Below the pieces are notes generated by a model that did not search any database, was not told the origin of the DNA, and worked only from the letters and a program-made list of their open reading frames with translations. Below are positions 10,667 through 18,896 of a DNA stretch of 55,983 bases, piece by piece. Location: assembly GCA_002704825.1 (NCBI GenBank), contig PAIY01000134.1:1-55983 (forward strand), given 5' to 3'. The DNA comes from Phycisphaeraceae bacterium. Its GTDB lineage: Bacteria; Planctomycetota; Phycisphaerae; Phycisphaerales; Phycisphaeraceae. A program made the position numbers and the translations under genes. Position 1 is the first letter of the stretch. Each line of letters starts with the position of its first letter.

Positions 10667-11566
10667 ATGTCCATCCAACTTGCTTTGAGCACCGCCATTT
10701 GCCCGGATTACACAGCTGATCAAGTCATTGAACTGGCCAAGGCGGTCGGAATCGACCAGGTCGAACTGATCACCACCAGCACGGAATATCCCACGCTGGC
10801 CTGTGATCCGATGGCCGGTGATCCGCACAAGCTCGCTGGACAGTTCAAGGACGCGGGCATCAAGGTGGCATGTATTCAGTTAAGTGTCTGCATGCATCAC
10901 GATCAACCCAATGACATCGCCAAAGCACAGTCTCGTGTGGAGCATGCAATGCGTGTCGCTCGCACGTTGGCATGTCCTTATGTCCGCATTCAAGGCAATA
11001 ACGTCAAGCCCCACGAATCACGCCGTCGCGTCATCAGTCGCATGGTTGAGAACGTCCATCCTCTGGGTGAAAAGGCTGCAGAGCATGGCGTGACGTTGCT
11101 TTTTGAGAACAACGGTTCCTTTGCCAAGGCCAAGGATTGGTGGACACTGCTGAATATCGTCGAACATCCGATGCTCGGCATTTGCTGGAATCCGACCAAC
11201 GCGCATGCTGCAGGTGAGATGCCCGGCATTTCCATCCCACTGCTTCATCACCGTATTCACATGGTCCGCGTCAATGACTTGGCTGATGGTTCGGGTAACG
11301 ACTTCGTTGCTATCGGCGAAGGCAGTGTCCCGATTCGTGAAGTGATTCACCGCCTGATGGGGATCGGCTTTAACCGCGTGATCACCATCGCCTACGACAA
11401 GGCATGGTTGCCCGCAGGCGTGGACATCGCTGAATTCCTCACCGGTATCCGTGAAACTCTCACCAACTGGATGGCAGAGTCCGCCCAGGCCATCGAAGAC
11501 GCCCAGGCCAAGATCGACAAACTTGCCAAGCGCAACGCACCCAAACCCCGCGTCCGTGCCAGTTAA
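10667..11566 (+). CDS. sugar phosphate isomerase/epimerase-like TIM barrel protein
   Basis: 299 residues of the xylose isomerase-like TIM-barrel (AP endonuclease 2) superfamily: VIELAKAVGIDQVELIT at strand 1, YVRIQGNN on strand 4, TLLFENNGSFAKA with a metal-ligand-like Glu on strand 5, GICWNPTNAHAAGE and IHMVRVNDL, then FVAIGEGSVPIREVIHRL. Such proteins bind divalent metal and act on sugars, inositols or hydroxypyruvate; the substrate is not predictable. The start at 10667 has AGGA seven bases upstream; longer in-frame extensions lack support. The last 40 residues are Ala/Lys rich and look like a tail. Confidence 0.82.
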   Translation: MSIQLALSTAICPDYTADQVIELAKAVGIDQVELITTSTEYPTLACDPMAGDPHKLAGQFKDAGIKVACIQLSVCMHHDQPNDIAKAQSRVEHAMRVARTLACPYVRIQGNNVKPHESRRRVISRMVENVHPLGEKAAEHGVTLLFENNGSFAKAKDWWTLLNIVEHPMLGICWNPTNAHAAGEMPGISIPLLHHRIHMVRVNDLADGSGNDFVAIGEGSVPIREVIHRLMGIGFNRVITIAYDKAWLPAGVDIAEFLTGIRETLTNWMAESAQAIEDAQAKIDKLAKRNAPKPRVRAS

Positions 11567-11590
11567 CTAACCTATTGAACGCTAAACACC

Positions 11591-11629
11591 ATTCCCCATT
11601 TAGCCGCATCACTTGTGATGCGTTTGTCT
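11591..11629. repeat. REP element copy 1 (39-base unit)
   Basis: This 39-base unit is identical to 12293-12331. Its core is the perfect palindrome CGCATCACTTGTGATGCG (11605-11622), preceded by ATTTAGC and followed by TTTG. It sits at the 3' end of the RAYT gene, whose stop codon lies at its edge. Confidence 0.88.
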
Positions 11630-12179
11630 ATGCAGTATACATTTGAACAACCGACCAACGCTGCGGTTTTAATCCCGCGCGAATGGGGTTGCCCTGCACA
11701 TACGCAATGGCCCGTTTCATATCAGAGACATTATTGAGATACACGCTCCATGCTCGTTTTGCCCAAGGAGAGTGATCTGCAAACCAACCATGTTCGCGCA
11801 GGCGTCTCGTTGCATGTGCTTTGACATGCCCCATGATCACGTTGATTTTTCGCGTCGTTTGGCCAACGATCAGATGCACATGATCCGGCAAGATTGCCAA
11901 CGCAAAAAGGTCGTAGGGTAAGTCTGATATGGATAGGCCGACCGCCTTTGCCTGGTTGCCCGTAAATCTCACCGGTGGGTATTTCAATGCGTTTTGCATC
12001 GCTGCTTTTTGTTGATGGTCATAGTCTCGCTTGGCTACCGATCGTCGGGTGTTAACCTTGGTGGCTTGGCCGAACTGCAATAAATTCCACGAACCGACGA
12101 AGGTGGAATACGAGCCACGCGGCTCGTTGGGTAACCAGAATCCGTAGGTCGTCATGATGCAGTGGAACCCCAGAATCAT
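11628..12179 (-). CDS. REP-associated tyrosine transposase (RAYT, IS200/Y1-like)
   Basis: 183 residues. The HUH metal-binding motif is H100-V101-H102 in ILPDHVHLIV, and the likely nucleophile is Tyr160 in RAIAYVQGNPIRAGL, the layout of the Y1 transposases that process REP hairpins. Both motifs are intact, so it may be active. The start is the ATG at 12179, with GGGGAGA eight bases upstream; a longer frame starts within the REP hairpin and would add 16 residues. The final codons overlap REP copy 1. Confidence 0.85.
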   Translation of the reverse strand: MILGFHCIMTTYGFWLPNEPRGSYSTFVGSWNLLQFGQATKVNTRRSVAKRDYDHQQKAAMQNALKYPPVRFTGNQAKAVGLSISDLPYDLFALAILPDHVHLIVGQTTRKINVIMGHVKAHATRRLREHGWFADHSPWAKRAWSVYLNNVSDMKRAIAYVQGNPIRAGLKPQRWSVVQMYTA

Positions 12180-12219
12180 GCGTGTCTCCCCGTGTTGGGT
12201 GACGTGAAATGTGTATGCC

Positions 12220-12247
12220 AAACGCATCGCAAGCGATGCGGCTAAAT
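12220..12247. repeat. REP element copy 2 (inverted, variant stem)
   Basis: The reverse complement of this stretch matches the other two REP copies (ATTTAGC, palindrome, TTT), but the stem reads CGCATCGC/GCGATGCG instead of CGCATCAC/GTGATGCG. Both sides of the stem have changed together, so base pairing is kept. Confidence 0.85.
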
Positions 12248-12292
12248 ATCAAGATAAATAATCTGCAACGTCAACACAAACAATTGGAACCC

Positions 12293-12331
12293 ATTCCCCA
12301 TTTAGCCGCATCACTTGTGATGCGTTTGTCT
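12293..12331. repeat. REP element copy 3 (identical to copy 1)
   Basis: Exact direct repeat of 11591-11629, with palindrome at 12307-12324. It lies just past the 3' end of the adenylate cyclase gene (minus strand) and its hairpin may end or stabilise that transcript. Confidence 0.88.
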
Positions 12332-12339
12332 TGCACACA

Positions 12340-15216
12340 TCACTTGGCTTCCAACACGATACACCCGTTAAATACCTCGGGGTGCTCACGGTGGCGATCG
12401 CATTGGCGGTGATAGAACGTACTGAATTTGTCAGCACCCAGTGTCTGTTCATATGCATCAATCGCCTGATCACATACTGCAAAATCACCTGATTCAAATG
12501 CGCTGACGATGGGTTCACTGAGTTGCGCCAACTGCGTTAACCGGTCTGTTGCATCGGCTCTCAGACACATCGGTTCCCATGTCATGATGCTTTCACTTTT
12601 GCCGACCACCTGCAGTTTACCCACCGGACGCAGCAGGAACGTGTCGCCCAGTTGTCCCTTGCAGGTATCGTTGATCAGGATCGCGGTCCCCGTATACTTG
12701 TTGGCAGACTCCAGGCGGGCACCCAGGTTCACACTGTCACCGAGCACCGTATAGTCCGAGGCATCTTCACTGCCTGCATCACCGACGACCATGTTTCCTG
12801 TGCTGATCCCGATGCGCACTGAGACCTGTGGCAAATCCTGTGAATGCAGCTTGCGGTTAAAGTCCACCATTGCGTGTTGCAGTTCCAATGCCGTTTTCAC
12901 CGAGTCGACCGCATGATCCGGATTGTCGATGGGGGCGGCATAGAAAAACATCATGCCATCACCCAGAAACTTGTTGACGTAGCCGCTGTATTTGCGAATG
13001 ATCGGCACCATCAAACCCATGTACTCATTGAGAATCGGCACGGTGCGTTCACGCAGCTTTTCCGAAAGTGTGGTAAAGCCTGCCAAGTCGGTGAACACCA
13101 CCGTCATCTCCTTGAGTTCACCATCCAGCCGTGCGGTGTCCGGGTTGTTAATCACATAATTAACCAATGCCGGATCAACATAACTGGAGAAGCGTTTGGT
13201 GATACGCGCCCGGTCCGTCCGTTCGATGATGAATCGGTTAAGCGTGCAACCCGACCACACCATGCCGACTGTCAGCAGGGGGGAAGCTGCTGTCACCAAT
13301 AAACTCATTCGATCAAAAAACACCAGGCCGTTCACCGCAAAATACAAACCAGCCACACTCACACAACCGATCAATGCAGGCACTGGCGAAAGTCGGGCGA
13401 CAAGGACCGTGGCAATGAGTCCAAGAATGATGATGATCGCGATGTCGACAACAGCCGGTGAACGTGTCCAACTGCTGTCGGTGAGAATGGCGTTGAAGAT
13501 CGCGCCATGCACCACCACGCCCGGACATTTGTGATGCAGTGAAGTCTGCACGAAGTCGGCAATCGTTGCGGTGCCGGTCCAACCGATGAGGACCGCCTTG
13601 CCGGAGACGGCTTGTTTGAGTTGGTTGCGGGCATCGACAATCTGTTTTTCCCATTGCACATTTCTGGCAAGGGCTTCGTCCATCGCGCGGTAGGCTTTGA
13701 TCAGTTCCGACTTGAAAAAACGATCCGTTTGGTTGAGGTCTTCATCTTTGAGTTTGACGAAATCCTGGTACACCGCCGACACAAAGTCATCGGCTTTGAG
13801 TTTGGCAACCATCGCTTTTCTTGCCTGCGAGTCCGACGCGGGGGGGAGTTGATCGCGATAACCTTTGCCAAGGTCGGGATTGAGTTTGAGCTTGTAGTCA
13901 GCATCATCGTCGAGCACGATACTGATGGCCTTGTCGATCTGCTGATTGTTGGTGACAATCTCCTGCTGGTAACTGGTGATCCGGTACACTGCATTGACCG
14001 GCAGGTGTTGGCTGGATTGCATCTGCTGCGGATCGTACATGTACTCCCAGCTATCCACCGGCCCGAACCATGGCACGTCGTAGAGATAACGCACGTGTCG
14101 ATTCACCGAATCCACATATTCCTGGCGCACCGGCAGGACGATCACCTTGCCATCAGGTTTGGGAATTTGCACACTGTCCTCTGTGAAATGCAGATCACGC
14201 GGGGCAACACCAAAATATGCACAGGCCAGCATCAACCCCAACTGCGGGATGACCTTCTGCCCGTCATACACGGCCATCGGCACACTGCGGACCACGCCAT
14301 CGGAGTCGGGCAGGTAGGTGACGAAACCCGCACCCATGGCAGCTTCACTGAGCAGTGCGATCGGGGGCAACTGGGCTTCGACAGTCACCGGTGGCTGCTG
14401 CACTTGAGATAGCGGTGTCGTGTAGCGATGAATCGCCTGCATGGACCGCGCTCGATCAAACTCTTTTTCAAGCGTGTTGAGAAGTGGGGCCCCCCCGATG
14501 AGTTCGACATCCAGATGAGGCAGGATGGTTTGCCTTGCATCGTAGAATCCGGCTTGTGGATTGTCCTTGAGTAACTTCACCGAACGCTGGTAAAGCACCT
14601 GCTTACGCGTGCGGATAAACAGGGAGTCCACATTGACAGCATGTTGCTGTACCTGCTTGAAAATAGGTCGGCTCTTGAGTTCTTTTTCAAACGCATCACG
14701 CGATAAGGCCAAGTCACCATCAATCAGATCCGTAGCGGTTTTCTGAATCAATGACTTGGTGTCATCGGCAACAGGAATCTCCACAGCAACCGACAAAAGG
14801 CTGTGATGCGAATGGTCCAGCGAATCTGCAAGCAGGCGATCATCCCGAATCAACTCGCCGATGATCATGCCGTTTTCATCCAACGCATAGCGCGGCTTCT
14901 GCGGCTCGGGGAATACGACGTCGAGGCCAACCACCTTGGCGTTGGCAAGGGTTAACTCGTCAATGACCTGTGCAAGAACCTGACGATCCCACGGCCAGGC
15001 GCCGATGGCCTGAAGCGTTGAATCATCAATATCCAGATGGACCAGCTGATCCGTGGGAGGTGTCTGTTGAAATTGGCAGGTCTGCGCCCGGACATCATAA
15101 AACCACCGCTCAAGACTCTGTATCCATCCCAGGCGATTGGCAACAACCATTGACAGGCTGATGACCAATCCCAGGAGCGTGTTACGGATAAAAAGCTTGC
15201 GTTCCGGTGGTGTCAT
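12340..15216 (-). CDS. CHASE2-domain class III adenylate cyclase, membrane bound
   Basis: 958 residues. An N-terminal transmembrane helix (about 8-28) is followed by a very large extracytoplasmic CHASE2 region (about 30-580) that begins with RWFYDVRAQ and LVHLDIDDSTLQAIGAWPWDRQ and ends with KAVLIGWTGTA and the PGVVVHGAIFNAIL block. Three membrane segments lie at about 588-655. The cyclase domain (about 690-870) has metal-binding Asp710 (VVFTDLAGF) and Asp753 (LGDG), purine-selecting Lys749 and Thr823, and transition-state Asn830 and Arg834: all residues needed for an active adenylate cyclase, in the Lys/Thr form. Residues 140-260 and 400-530 look like inserts in CHASE2. The gene starts 20 bases after the FecR-domain gene and is last in the operon, which suggests that the envelope proteins encoded before it feed its sensor. 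The ligand is unknown. Confidence 0.9.
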   Translation of the reverse strand: MTPPERKLFIRNTLLGLVISLSMVVANRLGWIQSLERWFYDVRAQTCQFQQTPPTDQLVHLDIDDSTLQAIGAWPWDRQVLAQVIDELTLANAKVVGLDVVFPEPQKPRYALDENGMIIGELIRDDRLLADSLDHSHHSLLSVAVEIPVADDTKSLIQKTATDLIDGDLALSRDAFEKELKSRPIFKQVQQHAVNVDSLFIRTRKQVLYQRSVKLLKDNPQAGFYDARQTILPHLDVELIGGAPLLNTLEKEFDRARSMQAIHRYTTPLSQVQQPPVTVEAQLPPIALLSEAAMGAGFVTYLPDSDGVVRSVPMAVYDGQKVIPQLGLMLACAYFGVAPRDLHFTEDSVQIPKPDGKVIVLPVRQEYVDSVNRHVRYLYDVPWFGPVDSWEYMYDPQQMQSSQHLPVNAVYRITSYQQEIVTNNQQIDKAISIVLDDDADYKLKLNPDLGKGYRDQLPPASDSQARKAMVAKLKADDFVSAVYQDFVKLKDEDLNQTDRFFKSELIKAYRAMDEALARNVQWEKQIVDARNQLKQAVSGKAVLIGWTGTATIADFVQTSLHHKCPGVVVHGAIFNAILTDSSWTRSPAVVDIAIIIILGLIATVLVARLSPVPALIGCVSVAGLYFAVNGLVFFDRMSLLVTAASPLLTVGMVWSGCTLNRFIIERTDRARITKRFSSYVDPALVNYVINNPDTARLDGELKEMTVVFTDLAGFTTLSEKLRERTVPILNEYMGLMVPIIRKYSGYVNKFLGDGMMFFYAAPIDNPDHAVDSVKTALELQHAMVDFNRKLHSQDLPQVSVRIGISTGNMVVGDAGSEDASDYTVLGDSVNLGARLESANKYTGTAILINDTCKGQLGDTFLLRPVGKLQVVGKSESIMTWEPMCLRADATDRLTQLAQLSEPIVSAFESGDFAVCDQAIDAYEQTLGADKFSTFYHRQCDRHREHPEVFNGCIVLEAK

Positions 15217-15236
15217 GTGTGCGTTTAGCGGTGGTG

Positions 15237-16493
15237 TTACTCGGTTTCAGACGGACTTTGCAGACCCGGTGCCACGACAATGTCATGCTCATGCGTTTGG
15301 TTGTCATGAATGTTGTCGTAGATGTAATGGATGGTGTTGAAGTATTCTTCGTTGTTCTTTTTGGTCTGGACCGTGAGGGTGTAATCCACGCTGGTTGGTT
15401 CGCCGTCACCATCATGGATGGAAAACCCATCGACGCCCACGGTGTATTTACCCAGTGGGAAGGTTGGGCCATCCCATCGGACGTTTTCTGCAACGTATGT
15501 CCCGTAGAAGGTTTGGTATTCACCTTCGCCCACACCATCACTGACAAAGTCCTGACCTGCTACACCGCCTGAAAGGTTATGTTTGGCATGGTCGAAGGTA
15601 CCGATGGTCACGTCGCCGGGTGCCGGTGATTTGACCCAAAGGTCGAGGTCTGCATAGTCGCCGGGGGTGTAAACGCTCCATGAAAGTTCAAATCTGAGTT
15701 GGCCCAACGCCAGTCCCAGGAAGTCGGGGTTGTTGGGAATGACCGGCCCCATTTTACGCGGTCCACCAGGGCCGAAGATGGGAAGGCCACCACCGGGATT
15801 GGGGTTGTGCCCAGGCTGGTTGAATACCAATATGTCCTCCCCGCCATCACGTCCGCGGTTGTCACCGGGGTCCACCTGACCGGATTTCTTCTTGTTATCC
15901 GCGGGGCTTTGCGATTCACTGTCCACGCCGGTGTCTTCGCCGAAGGTCATGGTTTGACGGCGATTCTGGTCAAAGACACGGGCGCGACTTTCCGTGGACC
16001 ATGCCACGAAACCCATTGCACCGTCCTGAATACCCACTCGGGTCCCGCGGACCGAAAGCGTGGCAGAGGGGCTTCGGATGGTCGATTCGTGTTCGAAGCC
16101 GGCCTTGCGGATGTCGTATCGTGTGCGACCGTAGGTCATGCCGATGTCGGTTTTGATCTTGTTGTTTTCAGCCACAGCAGTGAGGAGTTTCACGGTCCCC
16201 AGGCGGTCGAGGGTGATCGTCTGGTCCGGCGGAATCTTAAACTGCACGGCACTGCGCGGGCCGGTGCGGAACTCGGCGCCCTGGGAGAGTTCCATCCCGG
16301 TTTCGGCTTTGACCCAGGGATCGTCTTCACTCTGGCGAATCTGCACCATCCCGCGAACGCCAGTGACCACGCCTTGGAGGACCTGGTCGGCAATGGTCTG
16401 GGTCGGATCGACCGGAGAGTCGTCAGCAACGCTCGGCAGGTTGATCGCCAAAAGACAGATAAGCAGGCTGAGCATGAGGTGTTGGTATTTCAT
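15237..16493 (-). CDS. secreted FecR-domain protein with C-terminal YfaP/DUF2135-like domain
   Basis: 418 residues from the ATG at 16493, chosen because GGAG stands seven bases upstream and a signal peptide follows at once (residues 1-23, ending SVADD). Residues 36-155 form a FecR domain: GVVTGVRGMVQIRQ, GMELSQGAEFRTGPRS, then TIRSPSATLSVRGTRVG, the hallmark of the family. A Gly/Pro/Asn-rich linker (200-260) leads to a beta-sandwich with ADLDLWVKSPAPGD (281-294) and GKYTVGVDGF, as in YfaP/DUF2135 domains. Classical FecR relays an outer-membrane signal to a sigma factor; none is encoded here, and a membrane cyclase follows instead. Confidence 0.85.
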   Translation of the reverse strand: MKYQHLMLSLLICLLAINLPSVADDSPVDPTQTIADQVLQGVVTGVRGMVQIRQSEDDPWVKAETGMELSQGAEFRTGPRSAVQFKIPPDQTITLDRLGTVKLLTAVAENNKIKTDIGMTYGRTRYDIRKAGFEHESTIRSPSATLSVRGTRVGIQDGAMGFVAWSTESRARVFDQNRRQTMTFGEDTGVDSESQSPADNKKKSGQVDPGDNRGRDGGEDILVFNQPGHNPNPGGGLPIFGPGGPRKMGPVIPNNPDFLGLALGQLRFELSWSVYTPGDYADLDLWVKSPAPGDVTIGTFDHAKHNLSGGVAGQDFVSDGVGEGEYQTFYGTYVAENVRWDGPTFPLGKYTVGVDGFSIHDGDGEPTSVDYTLTVQTKKNNEEYFNTIHYIYDNIHDNQTHEHDIVVAPGLQSPSETE

Positions 16494-16542
16494 GATGAAC
16501 TCCAATTTTCTGAGCATCAATTTCGTTTGTAGCTGTGGATCA

Positions 16543-17178
16543 TTAACCGTTGGACGACGTGTTCTCGTCACTTGTCGGCTGCTTGGATTCGTCGCTGGGT
16601 TGGGTTTGTTTTTTCTGTGAAGCGTCGAGTTCTGCGGCATTGGCTTTGCGATCGGCATTGACCTGATAGTCTTCAATGCGTCCCATGATCTCAATGTACT
16701 GAGCGCCATTGAGCACCTGCTGGGCAGAGGATGTCGGGAAGATGCGCAAGGCGACCATTTCCTTTAAGGCATAACGCGGGGTCGTGCCGAAGATTCGCAT
16801 CATCACGCCACCATCAAGCTCGACCATCTTTGCAAGCAGCGCTGCCAACTGGCCACGGGTGATCGCTTCGTTCTCAGCGCCGAAGAAGCTGTCGGGCAAG
16901 AAGCCATCTTCCTTCAGACGCCAGACGCGTTCGTCGTAGTTCTTGGAATGATCTTCACCACAGTAAAACAGCAGGGCACCGTGGAAGGCTTCATCATTGC
17001 TGATGAGTTTCTTGTCGTTGAGTGAATGCCAGAAGTTCATCTGGCTATCCAGGTCGTTACCTGCATATTGGGCGGTGAGGTTTTCGGTGACCTGTGCGGA
17101 CTGACAGCCAGTCATGGCCAGGGGCATCACACAGGCAAGCAGAAGACTGATTCGGATCAGGGGGTGTGCATGTTTCAT
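16543..17178 (-). CDS. predicted lipoprotein with SLH-like segment
   Basis: 211 residues; lipobox LAMTGC with lipidated Cys25. The middle (about 105-150) contains ITRGQLAALLAKMVEL and a following helix with LKEMVALRIFP, reminiscent of an S-layer-homology helix pair, though too short to be sure. The C-terminal 40 residues are rich in Ser, Lys, Gln and Pro and probably disordered. The start is four bases after the stop codon of the beta-barrel gene, so the two are probably co-translated, and a shared place in the outer membrane is likely. No enzymatic function seen. Confidence 0.75.
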   Translation of the reverse strand: MKHAHPLIRISLLLACVMPLAMTGCQSAQVTENLTAQYAGNDLDSQMNFWHSLNDKKLISNDEAFHGALLFYCGEDHSKNYDERVWRLKEDGFLPDSFFGAENEAITRGQLAALLAKMVELDGGVMMRIFGTTPRYALKEMVALRIFPTSSAQQVLNGAQYIEIMGRIEDYQVNADRKANAAELDASQKKQTQPSDESKQPTSDENTSSNG

Positions 17179-17182
17179 GGGA

Positions 17183-18643
17183 TTAAAATGCCAGGGTCAG
17201 ACTGGTGTAGAAAAAGTTACGCGGATTGTCTTTGTTATTCAGTGCATCACCGCCGAAGAAGATGCCATAGCGCGCTGCAAACGACAGGTCATTGGTGATC
17301 TGCCAGTTGGCATAGATGTCGGTTTCGACACCCAGGAAGGTGTGGTCGCTGGTGTCTTCGTCGATGGGTGCGTTTTCGTTGAGCTTGCCAAAGAGATACA
17401 CGTTGGCACCGACCTGCAGTCGCTTGAACCGTTCGTGGTTGATCAGCGGGAAGGTGGAGATGCCGGTGCGAAGCATCATGAGGTTGGAGACTTCCGGGGC
17501 AAAGGCCAGGCCGGTGTCCATGGAACCAAAGGCATTAAATGCAGTGTCGTTGGAACCCGGTTGATTGCCCCCGTAGGACGAACTGGTGGAAAAGACGCGA
17601 TCCCCATCGCCGGACGCCAGGATGATTTCCCCGTCAATGCGGGTGTAGTTGTCACTTTTAAATTGGTAGGAAAGGTTCATCGCCATCGCCCAGGCGGAGA
17701 CGTCTTCCTTGGTTTGCGTGACCGATGAGTAGCTGCTGTCAAAGGGGCTGGACATGCCACGTCCGCCTTCGTAAGCAAACTCAACATTGTAAAGCATCTG
17801 ATCGGAGAGACTGCCTTGCGAACCGACGCCGACGTACCATGTTTCGTAGTCGAAGACGGTGGTCGTGCCGGTGTAGATTGAGTCGACATAGTTGCCGGTG
17901 TCGTTGTGATCCTGCTGATACAGGGCATAGACAAAGGGCGTGTGATGCTCGTTGATCTGGTAGGTGATGGCACCAGCAAAAAAGTCACGATGCGTATCGG
18001 TGTCATAGTTGGGACGGGCAGAGTCAATGTCGATGGTGCGACGCGTGCTGGTTCCTGCCATGCCGATGAGGGCGAGTTTATCGTGGTTGACGGTGAGCAT
18101 CACGCCATCGAGTTCATCGCTGAAAACCAGGCCGGTAAACCAGTGGATGTACTGGCGTCCGCCTTCGAAAATCAGATTCGTGATCGGGGGCTGATTGCCT
18201 TGTGCAGCGATGGCTTTACCCAGATTAAATCGGTAGACCGCGCGATCGAGTTTGAATTCCTCCCAGTCGTCCCCATGCGTATCAAACGAGTCCGAAGCAG
18301 GGTGGAAATCACGATAAGTCGAACTGACACGGGCAAAGAAGTTGTGTGCCCCGTCAAGGTTCATGCGGACAAAGCCCTGGAGTTGATACGAGTTAAACAG
18401 GTGCGTGTCGTAGGTTGAGTCATCAATGGCTGCATAGCTCAGCGTCAACGAAGCGCCATAGTCGATGAGCAGTCGCTGATCCACAGGCACATCGGTGTTG
18501 GCTTGTTGACGCGTCTGCATGCGAATTTGATCAAGCTGACGCTCAAAGCGCTCCAATGCCGTATTGGTTGTCTGAGCCCATAACGTGTGACCACTGGCCA
18601 TCAATAAAATGGTCAGTACGATCGAGGTGTATTTCAAGTGCAT
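17183..18643 (-). CDS. outer-membrane beta-barrel protein
   Basis: 486 residues from the ATG at 18643 (AAGG upstream; a signal peptide ending HTLWAQ follows directly). Residues 26-50 form a short charged helix (ERFERQLDQIRMQ), then the protein becomes a long series of amphipathic strands rich in aromatic residues, such as YQLQGFVRMNLD, HNFFARVSSTYRDF and ISMNLSYQF-type alternation, with acidic or Ser-rich loops. It ends in TSLTLAF; a terminal Phe is the usual BAM insertion signal. It resembles alginate-export or porin-like barrels but no specific substrate can be named. It leads the operon that continues with the lipoprotein, FecR and CHASE2 cyclase genes. Confidence 0.8.
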   Translation of the reverse strand: MHLKYTSIVLTILLMASGHTLWAQTTNTALERFERQLDQIRMQTRQQANTDVPVDQRLLIDYGASLTLSYAAIDDSTYDTHLFNSYQLQGFVRMNLDGAHNFFARVSSTYRDFHPASDSFDTHGDDWEEFKLDRAVYRFNLGKAIAAQGNQPPITNLIFEGGRQYIHWFTGLVFSDELDGVMLTVNHDKLALIGMAGTSTRRTIDIDSARPNYDTDTHRDFFAGAITYQINEHHTPFVYALYQQDHNDTGNYVDSIYTGTTTVFDYETWYVGVGSQGSLSDQMLYNVEFAYEGGRGMSSPFDSSYSSVTQTKEDVSAWAMAMNLSYQFKSDNYTRIDGEIILASGDGDRVFSTSSSYGGNQPGSNDTAFNAFGSMDTGLAFAPEVSNLMMLRTGISTFPLINHERFKRLQVGANVYLFGKLNENAPIDEDTSDHTFLGVETDIYANWQITNDLSFAARYGIFFGGDALNNKDNPRNFFYTSLTLAF

Positions 18644-18896
18644 CCCCACTACCTTTATTTGAGTCAGTTCATCACAATGTTGCTTTTGTGCTGACCAAGT
18701 GATATCAGCCGGTACCCCGAACCAACTTTCAAACCCCAAACCCTATAAGTGCATTGATAGACAACAGGTACCACTAGCAATATAGCATAGTTTAACGGTC
18801 CTACCATATGGAAGCTATTAAATTTTTATCGACGATAGTTAATAGCTGTTGGTATTTTGATATTGATGCCACATCCTGCTCGGAAGACGGTTAAGA
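18644..18896. promoter_or_regulatory. AT-rich upstream region of the barrel-FecR-cyclase operon with inverted repeat
   Basis: This gap is clearly richer in A+T than its surroundings. It contains the perfect 9-base inverted repeat AGCTATTAA (18813-18821) / TTAATAGCT (18839-18847), about 170 bases before the beta-barrel start. It should hold the operon promoter; the repeat is a candidate regulator site. No clear -35/-10 pair could be chosen by eye. Confidence 0.4.

Larger units (their letters stand above)
11591..12331. mobile_element. RAYT gene with flanking REP sequences
   Basis: The whole unit consists of one Y1-type transposase gene (minus strand) bordered by REP palindromes: copy 1 at its 3' end, an inverted copy at its 5' end (12220-12247) and a third, direct copy at 12293-12331. 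In characterised REP/RAYT systems the transposase recognises its own REP hairpins. Insertion between two unrelated operons fits a domesticated or slowly mobile unit. Confidence 0.8.

Noticed and set aside
11591..12331. CRISPR-like array from the repeated 39-base units
   Set aside because: Only three units, one inverted, spacing irregular, and a RAYT gene between them; this is a REP system.
13612..14412. 266-codon plus-strand frame
   Set aside because: Antisense to the CHASE2 part of the adenylate cyclase gene; no recognisable protein.
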